Assembly: GCA_963205185.1 (NCBI GenBank)
Contig: CAUJHZ010000009.1
Span: forward strand, 1 to 35,707
Length of the DNA stretch: 35,707 nt
Source: Planctomycetota bacterium
Lineage (GTDB): Bacteria > Planctomycetota > Phycisphaerae > Phycisphaerales > UBA5793
Reading direction: 5' to 3'
Positions 16,648 to 25,272 of this stretch are shown here, one piece after another. A model generated the notes under the pieces. That model made no database searches, had not been told where the DNA came from, and saw only the letters and a list, made by a program, of their open reading frames with translations. Both the position numbers and the translations under genes were made by a program. Position 1 is the first letter of the stretch. The number at the start of each line of letters is the position of its first letter.

Positions 16648-17175
16648 TCATTCCTCCGCGCTGGGTTTCATGAGAGTTGCCAGACGCAGTTTGACTTCCA
16701 CCAGTGGGGACGGGCCGTCAATCGTTCGGCTGGCCCTGAATGATTCGACACGAAGCAGATACTCGCCCCGGGTCATGAGGCGGAGTGCGCCATACGCCGT
16801 TTCAGATGGGCACCGAAACGCGACTTCCATCTGGATGTGTTGCAGGTCGGCAAGATTCCCCATGATCGAAGTGGTGATTGCCTGATTCCGCACGCCCAAC
16901 GAATCCAGATCACCCGTCAACCTGGCCATCAAGTCGGTCAACTGCTCCTGGTCCGGCAATCGCTTGGCCTGCATCTGAAGTCTCTCATTCAACCTGCGCA
17001 GATTGGCAACCGAATCGTCCTTCGCTAATGCGTCTGTGAGCTGCACTTCGAGCAGGCGCAGATCCTTCAGCTCCGAGGCCTTGCCGCGCAACACCACGCT
17101 GCTCCACCCGGTAACGAGCATCGCGAGCGAAACCGATATCGCTATCCATCCAAACATTCGTGGAGCACGGATCAT
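16648..17175 (-). CDS. pilO: PilO/GspM-like inner-membrane protein
   Basis: 175 residues: short basic N-terminus, membrane helix (FGWIAISVSLAMLVTGWSSVVL), a coiled coil (about 35-85, SELKDLRLLEVQLTDAL, LRRLNERLQMQAKRL), then a ferredoxin-like domain. ATGA-type overlap with pilN upstream and immediate junction with the PilP-like gene. Expected to form the PilN-PilO dimer in the inner membrane. Confidence 0.75.
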   Translation of the reverse strand: MIRAPRMFGWIAISVSLAMLVTGWSSVVLRGKASELKDLRLLEVQLTDALAKDDSVANLRRLNERLQMQAKRLPDQEQLTDLMARLTGDLDSLGVRNQAITTSIMGNLADLQHIQMEVAFRCPSETAYGALRLMTRGEYLLRVESFRASRTIDGPSPLVEVKLRLATLMKPSAEE

Positions 17176-17792
17176 GGGATGCCTCCGGAAGCCTGAGGCA
17201 CTACCATCGAAAGATCAAAGTCGAACAAGATCGCAGAATTGTCCCCGATGTGACGGGTGCTATGCAGTTGGAGAGACACGAACCGTCTGCTTGCAGTCAC
17301 CTGACGCATGAACTCCCCTATAGCCGCGTCGGACATCGCTTCTCCGCGAACTTCGATGGCCGCGCCCCGATCGTGCGTTGCGGCCCTCGATCCGTTGACC
17401 TTCGGACCAGATTCGGACTGGGCGATCGGTGGCGACGTGATCACGAACTCGCGAAAGCGCAGATCAGCCGGCGCTAATTGGGAAAGGGCTGCGAGCACGT
17501 CCGTCGGCGACGGCGCTTCATCAAACTGGCTGATCAGTTTGTTCTTGTCGGAAAGTGAGTCCACCCGCTGCCGCAGTTCCTCAAGTGAGTCTGCATTCCG
17601 CTTGAGACCGGCAACCCGGGCGGAAGCCTTCTGCAACTCGACATTGAGCAACTTGATGCGTTGAACGATCAAACCGGAGAGGCACAGCATAATGAATCCA
17701 CAGAGAGCGCCTGCTACGACCCACCGGCGAATTCTGCGGCGCCTGGCGAGCTCTTCGATGCGACCATTGGGTAGGAGATTGATGCGGTTCAT
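17172..17792 (-). CDS. pilN: PilN-like inner-membrane assembly protein
   Basis: 206 residues from the ATG at 17792, beginning MNRINLLPNGRIEE. The INLLP motif is the conserved PilN segment that docks in PilM. Then a basic stretch, a membrane helix (WVVAGALCGFIMLCLSGLIVQ), a coiled coil (NVELQKASARVAGLKRNADSLEELRQRVDSL region) and a ferredoxin-like domain. Overlaps pilM and pilO by four bases each. Confidence 0.88.
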   Translation of the reverse strand: MNRINLLPNGRIEELARRRRIRRWVVAGALCGFIMLCLSGLIVQRIKLLNVELQKASARVAGLKRNADSLEELRQRVDSLSDKNKLISQFDEAPSPTDVLAALSQLAPADLRFREFVITSPPIAQSESGPKVNGSRAATHDRGAAIEVRGEAMSDAAIGEFMRQVTASRRFVSLQLHSTRHIGDNSAILFDFDLSMVVPQASGGIP

Positions 17793-18904
17793 GCAGCCAC
17801 ACTCCGAATCAACTCGTCGATGCCATACAGCGCGAGTCCCAGAGGGGCAAGCCAGCACTCCGGTGACACGTCCGGCCTCAGGCTGCGAAGCTTCGCTTGC
17901 ACCTGTGGCGCAAGAGCTTGAAGGGCGGGTTGGAGCGGAATCTCACAGCTCCGATTCAAAGCCAGGGTGAAGGCCTCCGTGAACCACCCGAGCCCCAGTG
18001 CAAATCCGCCACTCGGCCGGAATCGCCCTTCATGAGTTTGGGCAAGGTAATGCCGGCAGAGCGCGATTTCGCAGCTCATTCGCTCCGCAAGCTCGTCAAT
18101 CGTGAGACGCGCGCCGCGTGACAGGGGTGTGTGTGCCTTGCCCACAGAGCTGTCGGTCGCCACCCGACCCGCGTTGACAGACACGAGGTCGGTAGATTGG
18201 CCCCTGATCTCGGAGCCGATCTCACCGAGCTGCTCGAGAATCCGATCACACCCCGCGGGAACGTCTCGCACGAATACAGGGGAACCACCATAAGCCCCAA
18301 TGATTGTCGAGCGATGGATTCCGATATCCACAATCAGGGCCGACGAAGGCTCTGAGTGAGAGCCGGTCCGCAGGCATCTCGCTAATGCACCCGGTGCATC
18401 CTCAATCGCAACGACGGTGGCGCCGGCTGAATCGAGCGGCTGCATCCGAGCAGTGATATCGGCGACGAGCGCCGATACGGTCAGGACCTCGTGTCGGGCT
18501 TTGCCGTCTGCGGAGGATGCACCGACGTCGTAACAGGCGCACTTGATCTCGTCAAGAGAGCTCCGGGCGTCCTTGGCGATCTGCCAGTGGGCCGCGGCCG
18601 ACATCTCGTGCATCGGCATGGGTGGCAGCCGAAGCGAGCGATGTCGTACTTCTTCTCTCGGTAGCATGGTTGCGATTCCGCGACCACAAAACCGTCTCCC
18701 GCGCAAACACGCTTCGAGGCCCTCGCGAACAGCCGCGGCGGCTTCAATTGGCCGGCCGGCCTCATCCTTCGAGCGCAGTTGGTGCATGCTCCCCCGTATC
18801 GTCAGTCCGCGCCGCCCACTGCGCCGCACTTGCAGCATGCACAGGGCGTGTGTGTCCCAGACGCACCCGATCGGGCCGGTTCTGTATGCACGCGTACGCG
18901 ACAC
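17789..18904 (-). CDS. pilM: PilM-like actin-fold cytoplasmic protein
   Basis: 371 residues from a GTG start with GGGGAGG about five bases upstream. The N-terminal strand TGPIGCVWDTHALCMLQV replaces the usual phosphate-1 loop (IGLDIGTSSVK) and lacks the normal Gly/Thr/Ser residues, so nucleotide binding may be weak. Later ALIVDIGIHRSTIIGAYGGSPVFVRDVPAG and a C-terminal GLGWF and GLALYGIDELI fit PilM. It pairs with the PilN INLLP motif encoded by the next gene. Confidence 0.82.
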   Translation of the reverse strand: MSRTRAYRTGPIGCVWDTHALCMLQVRRSGRRGLTIRGSMHQLRSKDEAGRPIEAAAAVREGLEACLRGRRFCGRGIATMLPREEVRHRSLRLPPMPMHEMSAAAHWQIAKDARSSLDEIKCACYDVGASSADGKARHEVLTVSALVADITARMQPLDSAGATVVAIEDAPGALARCLRTGSHSEPSSALIVDIGIHRSTIIGAYGGSPVFVRDVPAGCDRILEQLGEIGSEIRGQSTDLVSVNAGRVATDSSVGKAHTPLSRGARLTIDELAERMSCEIALCRHYLAQTHEGRFRPSGGFALGLGWFTEAFTLALNRSCEIPLQPALQALAPQVQAKLRSLRPDVSPECWLAPLGLALYGIDELIRSVAA

Positions 18905-19150
18905 ATCAACCTCCCCGCCGCGTTGCCGCCACAGTGGGACAACAAAGTCGGCGATCTGACCGGCGCTTCAGCGGCGGGGCCACCGGCAACGTCGCGTCCA
19001 CATGGGGCATATCGGCACAGGCGTCGCCCCTAGATTAGCGGCGCGATTGGCGCTGGGTTGCCTTCCACCAGGAACCATTGAGTAGCGACGCAGCAATCAC
19101 GGTTCATGCGGTCTCCGATGAATCAAAACCCGCAGACAAGCGTGCATAAT
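18905..19150. other. Gap between GspH-like gene and pilM
   Basis: 246 bases without a supported gene. If pilM has its own promoter it lies here, but no convincing -35/-10 pair was found on the minus strand. No rho-independent terminator for the upstream gene is evident. Confidence 0.4.
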
Positions 19151-19678
19151 CTACTCAATCGTGACATCGCCGGAGACCGCATCAATGTGGAGCCATATGT
19201 CCTTATCAAGACACTTAAGGGAAATGCTCACGTCCGAAACCTCACCCAGTGCCCCTTGCCCGTCGAATGCGAGTACGTTGTCGCCCCCAAGGCTCAAGTC
19301 GCCCAAGGTCACCCCCGTCAGAGCAGACGCCCGCCCGCTGCCGTAGTGCACGTAGAAGTCCACACCGGTGGTCGTATTGGCCATGGGTGTGGTGGGTTTG
19401 GAGCTACGGGCGAGAAAATATGCATTTGCGGCGGAGTCGAACACGATAATACATGGATCCGCCGCTGCGCCCATTGATTCGATGCGGGCATGGTCAATAT
19501 CAGCCGCGAGGAGTTCGGCCGCCTGCCGCAGTCGCACCTGCCCGTCCTCCGACACGACCGGTATCACGAGCAGCGCGGCAATCGCCAAAACAGCCACAAT
19601 TATCACCGTCTCGACAAGTGTATAGCCCCGGGGCTGCATCGACGCATTTCCGTGTGCATACGGGAGAACAGCGTTCAT
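19151..19678 (-). CDS. GspH/FimT-like minor pseudopilin of the second system
   Basis: 175 residues from the ATG at 19678 (GGAG six bases upstream). Prepilin motif MQPRG|YTLVETVIIVAVLAIAALLVIPV: Gly -1, unusual Tyr +1, Glu +5. The soluble region (QAAELLAADIDHARIESMGAAADPCIIVF) fits the GspH/FimT family. It is divergent from the PilV-like gene across a 120-bp promoter region and heads the minus-strand cluster that includes PilM-N-O-P-B-C. Confidence 0.83.
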   Translation of the reverse strand: MNAVLPYAHGNASMQPRGYTLVETVIIVAVLAIAALLVIPVVSEDGQVRLRQAAELLAADIDHARIESMGAAADPCIIVFDSAANAYFLARSSKPTTPMANTTTGVDFYVHYGSGRASALTGVTLGDLSLGGDNVLAFDGQGALGEVSDVSISLKCLDKDIWLHIDAVSGDVTIE

Positions 19679-19798
19679 GGTGGACTCCAATCGGCGAGTG
19701 AATGTGATCGGTCTGCTCGGGGGGGCTGTCGGCCATTTGCAGCAATCGGCTAAAGTCGGTCTGCGATCTGCCGAATTGACAAAAAGAAGGGAGGCGGG
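19679..19798. promoter_or_regulatory. Divergent promoter region of the second pseudopilin cluster
   Basis: 120 bp between two divergent pseudopilin genes. Because both flanking genes start here, promoters for both strands must lie in or near it. An A/G-rich stretch (AAAAAGAAGGGAGG) near 19781-19796 provides the plus-strand ribosome site. TTGTCA on the minus strand near 19780 is a possible -35, but no good -10 at standard spacing was found. Confidence 0.4.
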
Positions 19799-20296
19799 GT
19801 GCGTCAACCTTGCGTCCGCTACGGTGCGAAGCGCCTTTCTGCTCGGAGCCGCGCATTCACGCTTGTCGAATGCGTGCTCGCGAGCGCGATCGTCGCGATG
19901 GCCGTGCTCGGAATCACCAACGCGATGGGCGCTGGTCATCGGCAACTCCAATCTGGGACCGAATTGCTCAAAGCCACGCGACTTGCGGAGAGCCTCATCG
20001 AGGAGGTTCGAGGTCGTCCCTACGACGGCACGGGCACCGGCCGGACGCTGTTGCACCTTGACGACTACGACGGCTTTGACGAGACGGCGGGCGCACTATG
20101 CGATTTCTCCGGGAATGCCCTTCCCGTCGAATACCAGGCATTCTCGCGACAATCGAAAGTCATGCCTTCCATGAAGACACTTGAAGATCTCGGTGGGGCG
20201 GTGGTGAACGGAAAGACGATTGTGGTCATCATCCGAGACTCACAGAATCAGATTCTCGTTGAATTGAGCTCGTTCATTGCGGAGTCTTTGCCATGA
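19799..20296 (+). CDS. PilV/GspI-like minor pseudopilin
   Basis: 165 residues from GTG with GGGAGG just upstream. Prepilin motif ARSRA|FTLVECVLASAIVAMAVLGIT: Ala at -1, Glu at +5. Its short helical and polar body (TELLKATRLAESLIEEVRGRPYDGTG) resembles PilV/GspI. ATGA overlap with the next gene. First gene of a plus-strand unit that continues into the signalling genes. Confidence 0.82.
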   Translation: MRQPCVRYGAKRLSARSRAFTLVECVLASAIVAMAVLGITNAMGAGHRQLQSGTELLKATRLAESLIEEVRGRPYDGTGTGRTLLHLDDYDGFDETAGALCDFSGNALPVEYQAFSRQSKVMPSMKTLEDLGGAVVNGKTIVVIIRDSQNQILVELSSFIAESLP

Positions 20297-20913
20297 CGCT
20301 CGGACAATGGACCATTCGAGGCGACAGAGTCTTGCCAGCCTTCACGCTGGTGGAGATGCTGCTCGCGCTGGCGATGAGTGCGGCAATCGGAACGATGGTT
20401 GTACTCATCCTGGGGGCGGCGGAGTCAGGTGTCTCGGCTGCGCACGATACGCGGCGAGAGGCGCTCGGGAGACTCGTGGTCGAGGAGAGGCTGGGGGAGG
20501 TCGCGCGGGAGAGTGCGATCATCCTCGCCCTCAGAGATGACCATTGCATAACTTGGACTGGCGACGGTACGCGCGACCAGATGGTCAACCTGTCTGAACT
20601 GCGGCGCATTCAATGGAACCCGGAGTCGCGCGAGGTCGTTGTGTTCGAGGCGCCAGGTTCACTGGATCCTGCCGATGACGTCTCATACTCGGTCTTTGAC
20701 GACTTTGAAGCGATTACGGACGCAGTGATCGGGTCTTCGGGTTTCCCTGCAAGGCGACTGCTCACCACCGTGACGAGTTGGAGCGCTGAGTGTGATAGTG
20801 CGGACATCCGGGCGGCCAGACTTGTTCGGATGCGCGTCGAGCTGAGCCTTCCCGATGGAGACGCAGTCGAGTGTATTGTCATCGCGGCGCTGAGGGGGTC
20901 ACAGCGCAACTAG
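20293..20913 (+). CDS. PilW/GspJ-like minor pseudopilin
   Basis: 206 residues. Prepilin motif VLPA|FTLVEMLLALAMSAAIGTMVVLIL: Ala at -1, Glu at +5, long leader of about 16 residues. The size and beta-rich body fit PilW/GspJ. Overlaps the upstream gene by ATGA; 63 bp separate it from the next gene. Confidence 0.8.
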   Translation: MTLGQWTIRGDRVLPAFTLVEMLLALAMSAAIGTMVVLILGAAESGVSAAHDTRREALGRLVVEERLGEVARESAIILALRDDHCITWTGDGTRDQMVNLSELRRIQWNPESREVVVFEAPGSLDPADDVSYSVFDDFEAITDAVIGSSGFPARRLLTTVTSWSAECDSADIRAARLVRMRVELSLPDGDAVECIVIAALRGSQRN

Positions 20914-20976
20914 CTGAATTCTCCGAGCGGGACGACTCACCTACGGAAGCAAGTGGTGGGTCTCTGGAGTTAAGCG

Positions 20977-22047
20977 ATGGGACGGATCGTACGAAGTCGT
21001 CGAGGTGCAACGCTACTACTTGCCCTGATGGCGAGCGGGATCGGACTCCTGCTCGGTCTGACCTTCTTGTCGCGCTCGACGACGGTCGTGGACGCTGCTC
21101 TCGTCGCCAACAGACATGCGCAAGCCCGGCAGATTTCCGATGCGGGCCTCCAACTTGCGATCGCGTCCGTGTCTGACCAAGGCGATTGGCGCAGTGGGCG
21201 CGCTCCGGGGCGATGGCTGAGCGACTACGAACTGTTCGGCGGGAGAGTGAGCGTTGAGGCGGATTTCGAGCCCGCAACGGATATCACAGATGCGTCGCCG
21301 GAAGACGCGAGCTTTGAACTGGAAGCCAGAGAACTGCCGACTCCTCCAATCAACCCACCCATGGCCGGAGTGATCGGGGGTTGGAACGTCTCGCGGACGG
21401 CGCTCCTCGAGACAGGACTGACCGTGCCTCGGATCGGTACTCGTGCAGACGGGTCGGCCCCGGACGGCGCCAACGTCGCGTTCATGACGTTCACCACCGC
21501 GGTCGATGGCTCAGCGACCCTCCGCCAGCAGCTGTCGATGCAGTTCGAGCCGTTCACCGCCTACCAGCTTAGAGTCGACGTCGATCCAAACGGAATCCCG
21601 CTGCTGGACTCGATTCTGACCATGCGCGTGATGGCGGACACGGCTGTAGTCGCGTCGAGCGACCATGCCTTCACTCTTCAGCTTCCAGCGATCCCGCCCA
21701 ATCTACCGCAAGCCCCATCGTCACCGGTCTCGCCACCGGAAGTGGAAGCGCTCTTCCAGTATCTGGACACTGGAGGTGGCGTGTTCGAGGCGACCCTGCA
21801 ATTCTCCACTGGCGACTCGCCGCCGGCCGGCGATGTGGTCATCGAGTTCTATGCGGAGTCACTCGGCCTCTCGAACGAGATCGAACTGGACAATGTCCGA
21901 TTCGGGATTGTCGAGTACGAGCCCCTCACACTTACCTCAATCGGAGAGTACGAGGGAGCGAACCACAAGATCACGGCAATGCTGATCGCTGTTCCCACGG
22001 GAGCCGGCACGTCGACGACTTCCATCCTTGTTTGGAAAGAGAACTAG
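20977..22047 (+). CDS. PilX/GspK-like tip pseudopilin with C-terminal lectin-like domain
   Basis: 356 residues; GGAG lies about 8 bases before the ATG. The N-terminus RSRRG|ATLLLALMASGIGLLLGLTF has Gly -1 but no Glu +5, as in GspK and PilX tip subunits. After about 100 residues it departs from GspK. From about residue 130 to 320 it shows a beta-sandwich pattern seen in secreted carbohydrate-binding-like modules: GGWNVSRTALLETG, DGANVAFMTF, LRQQLSMQFEPFTAYQLRVDV, then FEATLQFSTGD and a closing EIELDNVRFG. The likely job is a pilus-tip adhesin or substrate-recognition subunit; this is inferred from fold-like motifs and not proven. Confidence 0.7.
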   Translation: MGRIVRSRRGATLLLALMASGIGLLLGLTFLSRSTTVVDAALVANRHAQARQISDAGLQLAIASVSDQGDWRSGRAPGRWLSDYELFGGRVSVEADFEPATDITDASPEDASFELEARELPTPPINPPMAGVIGGWNVSRTALLETGLTVPRIGTRADGSAPDGANVAFMTFTTAVDGSATLRQQLSMQFEPFTAYQLRVDVDPNGIPLLDSILTMRVMADTAVVASSDHAFTLQLPAIPPNLPQAPSSPVSPPEVEALFQYLDTGGGVFEATLQFSTGDSPPAGDVVIEFYAESLGLSNEIELDNVRFGIVEYEPLTLTSIGEYEGANHKITAMLIAVPTGAGTSTTSILVWKEN

Positions 22048-22077
22048 GCCGGGCGGTCGGAAAGGCAGCATTCATCC

Positions 22078-24057
22078 ATGAGGCCGGACGCGATCAATTG
22101 GAGTGAGATGAAGGGTGGGCTGTCGACGGTCTATCTGCCCAAGGCGCAGTTGCACCGGACAGTCTGGCGCTGGATCGTGTTGCTACTGGCGCTTCAGGCA
22201 GTGTTCGCGGCCGGGGTGCTTTCGATCCTTGAATCTCCACTTGCCAACGCCAGCAGTCCTCGCGGCAATGCGGTGATCGCTGCATTGGCCGGTCTGACTG
22301 TCTCCAGCGTGGCGGCCGATCCGAGTCGCCTTCAGACGTCGCTTGAGGCACTCTGCACCCATCCGGCGATCGTTTACGCTGTGGTGCTCGACGGGGAAGG
22401 CAACGTCATCGCTCGAGGCAACGCCAGCGATGCATGGCGTGGGCGAGTCGAGACGTCCGCCACGCAGCGTTCGTCTCTGGGCGGTTGGATTCAAGCCTTG
22501 CTCGCCTCGGATCGACCTACGAGGTACGAGTCGGCGCTCGCCCCCGTCGCCGGCGCGGTCGGCGCGAGGTTCATCATCGGTGTAAGTGACTCAGCGTCAC
22601 ACAAGTCGCTGCGCTCCGGTCTGCTGGCCATTGGCCTGTCGCTTCTCGTCAGCGCAATCATCATGCTGCCGCTGGCGCGGCGAGAACTCCGTGCCTGGAC
22701 AGCTGGATTGCATGACTTGCACGCTGCAATTCGAGGCTTAGCCGCAGGGGCGATGCCCAAACCGGTCGCCGTCGGGGGGAACGCGGAGACGGGTTACCTG
22801 CAGCTGGCGTTCAATGACATGGCGGCCAGAATCGCCGCAAGCCGAAAGGCGCTCGAGGAGACCAATGCCGATCTTGAACGGCGCGTGGCGACTCGAACTG
22901 CGGAGCTTCACATCGCCAACACGAGTCTGTCCCAGGCGAATCGCGAATTGGAGGAAGTGACCGACACGGCCCTGCGGTTCACCGACGACGTAGCGCATGA
23001 GTTCCGAACTCCGCTCACGGTCATCATGGAGTACGCCTCAATGGCTGCCGACGGGCTGGCTGGCGAAGTGACGGACAAGCAGCACGAGTTCCTGGATTGC
23101 ATCGTCGATGCATCGACTGAGATGGCACAACTCGTCGACGACTTCCTCGACAGCGGAAAGTTGCGGGCGCGCAGCCTGCGAGTCGATCGTCGCCCTCTCG
23201 ATGTTGATGAGATCATCAAATCGAGTCGACAGTTGCTCGAACCGAGGGCGGCCAGCCGCAAGGTCCGGCTGGATTGGGGGATCGTCGACGGCCTGCCGCA
23301 AGTCTTCTGCGATCCCGATAAGGCTCGGCGAACAATCGTCAATCTCGTCATGAACGCCATCAAGTTCTCGCCGTCCGGCGGGACGGTTACGATTCGGGCC
23401 GATCGGGACGACGACAATCGGGTGCAATTCCGAGTGAGTGATCAGGGTCGCGGGCTGACACCGGAGGAAGTCCGCTCGCTGTTCACCCGTTTCCGCCAGG
23501 GGATTGAAGGTCAACGCAGCGCCTGCAAGGGCTTTGGCCTCGGACTCAACATCGTCCGCGATCTCGTCGCGATAAACCTGGGCACAGTTACCGTCGAAAG
23601 CACAGTGGGCGAGGGCAGCACCTTCGCATTCGACATCCCGGTGAGTGGGCTTCAGGCGATTCTGGATGCGTACTCGACGAGGCTGCACTCGTGCACCGAA
23701 CCGACCGAGTTTGCGGTGTTCGAGATCCGCTTTGAGCCGGTTCTCATTGACCCGTCGGATGCGCAATCGGCGCTCGACTCGGTACTCCGGCCCCTTGACC
23801 TGCAGCTCCCGGGAGGTGACGGCACCAGGGTGATCATCACAGAATGCCAAGACGCAACGGGTTGGAAGAGATCGTTGACTGCGGCGCTCGACGAGTGCAC
23901 GACGCGAGATGGTGAAGGAACGGACAGGGCCCTCGAAATCGTTCACGTAGGGTCGTGGCTGGCTCCGGCAGAGAGCTCCGCGATCCTAGCGGCCGCCATG
24001 AGAAGCGGCACGGAGGTACTCAATCATGAGGACAGTCATTCTCTTGGTCGACGATGA
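22078..24057 (+). CDS. Membrane sensor histidine kinase with unusual C-terminal extension
   Basis: 659 residues from ATG 22078; ATG 22108, with GGAGTGAG directly upstream, is a real alternative. Two membrane helices (about 29-50 and 183-203) flank a 130-residue extracytoplasmic sensor region. HAMP-like and coiled-coil segments follow (about 205-295). The HisKA box FTDDVAHEFRTPLTV has phospho-acceptor His307. The HATPase has NLVMNAIKFSPSGG, VSDQGRGL and GFGLGLNIV. After the ATPase, residues from about 520 on form an extra domain with EFAVFEIRFEP and LQLPGGDGTRVIITEC, resembling a degenerate GGDEF core. It begins 30 bp after the PilX-like gene and overlaps the next response regulator by 32 bp. 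Confidence 0.92.
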   Translation: MRPDAINWSEMKGGLSTVYLPKAQLHRTVWRWIVLLLALQAVFAAGVLSILESPLANASSPRGNAVIAALAGLTVSSVAADPSRLQTSLEALCTHPAIVYAVVLDGEGNVIARGNASDAWRGRVETSATQRSSLGGWIQALLASDRPTRYESALAPVAGAVGARFIIGVSDSASHKSLRSGLLAIGLSLLVSAIIMLPLARRELRAWTAGLHDLHAAIRGLAAGAMPKPVAVGGNAETGYLQLAFNDMAARIAASRKALEETNADLERRVATRTAELHIANTSLSQANRELEEVTDTALRFTDDVAHEFRTPLTVIMEYASMAADGLAGEVTDKQHEFLDCIVDASTEMAQLVDDFLDSGKLRARSLRVDRRPLDVDEIIKSSRQLLEPRAASRKVRLDWGIVDGLPQVFCDPDKARRTIVNLVMNAIKFSPSGGTVTIRADRDDDNRVQFRVSDQGRGLTPEEVRSLFTRFRQGIEGQRSACKGFGLGLNIVRDLVAINLGTVTVESTVGEGSTFAFDIPVSGLQAILDAYSTRLHSCTEPTEFAVFEIRFEPVLIDPSDAQSALDSVLRPLDLQLPGGDGTRVIITECQDATGWKRSLTAALDECTTRDGEGTDRALEIVHVGSWLAPAESSAILAAAMRSGTEVLNHEDSHSLGRR

Positions 24058-24436
24058 GCCTCGAATCACCGGGGCACTGATGCGACGGCTGGAAGCCACG
24101 GGGTATACGGTCAGGCACGCCATCAATGGTCTCGCCGGGGTCGAAGCGGCGGCGTTGGAGCGCCCGGATCTGATCATCATGGACATGCGCATGCCCGACA
24201 TCGATGGCTGCGAAGCATGTCAGCGAATCAGATCGCTCCCCGGATGCCATGACATCCCGATCGTCTTTCTCACGGCCAACGCGCAGGAAGCGAATCGAAG
24301 ACGGGCGATGGCTGTGGGGGCGGTGGCCTTCCTCTCGAAGCCCTTTCATAGCGCCGACGTGATCAAGGTCGTAAACACGGTTACCGCCTCCACGGGCGGC
24401 ATGCGAAACCAGAAGGAGGAGTCTGATGCAGCGTAA
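24026..24436 (+). CDS. Single-domain response regulator 1
   Basis: 136 residues, one CheY-like receiver. Acidic pair LLVDDEPR, phospho-acceptor Asp53 in IIMDMRMPDIDG, Thr in VFLTANAQ, Lys in LSKPF: all active-site residues are present. There is no output domain. Its start lies inside the kinase gene, so it is probably translationally coupled and a direct partner. The short tail GGMRNQKEE overlaps the next gene by 11 bases. Confidence 0.93.
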   Translation: MRTVILLVDDEPRITGALMRRLEATGYTVRHAINGLAGVEAAALERPDLIIMDMRMPDIDGCEACQRIRSLPGCHDIPIVFLTANAQEANRRRAMAVGAVAFLSKPFHSADVIKVVNTVTASTGGMRNQKEESDAA

Positions 24437-24839
24437 ACCATACAAGATCCTGATCATCGACAATGACGAGAGCCTGGTGAATGCCCTGGCGATCCGTCTG
24501 GAGGAGGCCGGACATGACTGCGTACGGGCATTCGCCGGCGTACAGGGAATCGCGGAGTTCAACGCTCAGGACATTGACTTGGTCATTACTGACCTCAACA
24601 TGCCACTCGGGACGGGGATCGATCTCGTTCAGGCCGTACGGCGCAAGTGTACCGTGCCGGTTGTGGTCATCACCGGCTATCGCGATGAGTTCCAGAGAGA
24701 GTTGCGCTCGCTGCGGAACGTTACCGTGCTGCGAAAGCCGTTCCGGGCCGCCGATCTCATCGAACTCATCGAATCGGAACTGCTGCTCACCGATCCGCGG
24801 TCGGACGCGAACTCGCGCGACTTGAAGCGGGCTGGATAG
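24426..24839 (+). CDS. Single-domain response regulator 2
   Basis: 137 residues, receiver only. Acidic pocket ILIIDNDES, phospho-acceptor Asp56 in LVITDLNMP, Thr in VVITGYRDEF, Lys in LRKPF. The loop after the phospho-site reads LGTGIDLV, differing from the MPxMDG norm. GGAGG lies upstream. Adjacent to two other stand-alone receivers, suggesting a phosphorelay or competing phosphate sinks. Confidence 0.92.
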   Translation: MQRKPYKILIIDNDESLVNALAIRLEEAGHDCVRAFAGVQGIAEFNAQDIDLVITDLNMPLGTGIDLVQAVRRKCTVPVVVITGYRDEFQRELRSLRNVTVLRKPFRAADLIELIESELLLTDPRSDANSRDLKRAG

Positions 24840-24862
24840 CCACAACGAGAAAGGACACGTCC

Positions 24863-25258
24863 ATGCATTCCAAGAAGAAAATCCTCATTGCCGATGACGA
24901 CACCCGACTCCTCCAAGCTCTCAAGGTGCGCTTGGAGGCGGAAGGATTCTCGGTCACCACGAGCCAGGACGCGTATCAAGCCGTCCAGTTGGCCCGCCAG
25001 GATCCGCCCGACCTGTTGTTACTGGACATCAACATGCCTGCTGGCAAGGGCTTCAGCGTGAAGGAGCGACTGGCAAACGTGCCCGAACTCTCCAAAGTGC
25101 CGGTGGTGTACGTCACGGGAGATACGTCTTCGGAAGTTGCGCAGGCAGCGGTTCGCTCCGGGGCGAGTGGCGTTGTCCGCAAACCGTTCAAGATCAGTTC
25201 ACTTCTGGATGTGGTCCTCACGGCTCTGGCTGAGCGCGATCATGAAAGAGCCGCCTGA
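24863..25258 (+). CDS. Single-domain response regulator 3
   Basis: 131 residues, receiver only. ILIADDDTR, phospho-acceptor Asp55 in LLLLDINMPAGKG, Thr in VVYVTGDTSS, Lys in VRKPFK. Preceded by an AGAAAGGA site and 23 bp after the previous gene. No output domain. Likely works with the upstream kinase and the following REC-HDOD protein. Confidence 0.92.
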   Translation: MHSKKKILIADDDTRLLQALKVRLEAEGFSVTTSQDAYQAVQLARQDPPDLLLLDINMPAGKGFSVKERLANVPELSKVPVVYVTGDTSSEVAQAAVRSGASGVVRKPFKISSLLDVVLTALAERDHERAA

Positions 25259-25272
25259 TTGCGGAGGCTGTT

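Noticed and set aside
18481-19038. Several ORFs of 80-140 codons on both strands around the pilM start
   Set aside because: Arg/Pro/Ser-rich shadows without ribosome sites or recognisable motifs.
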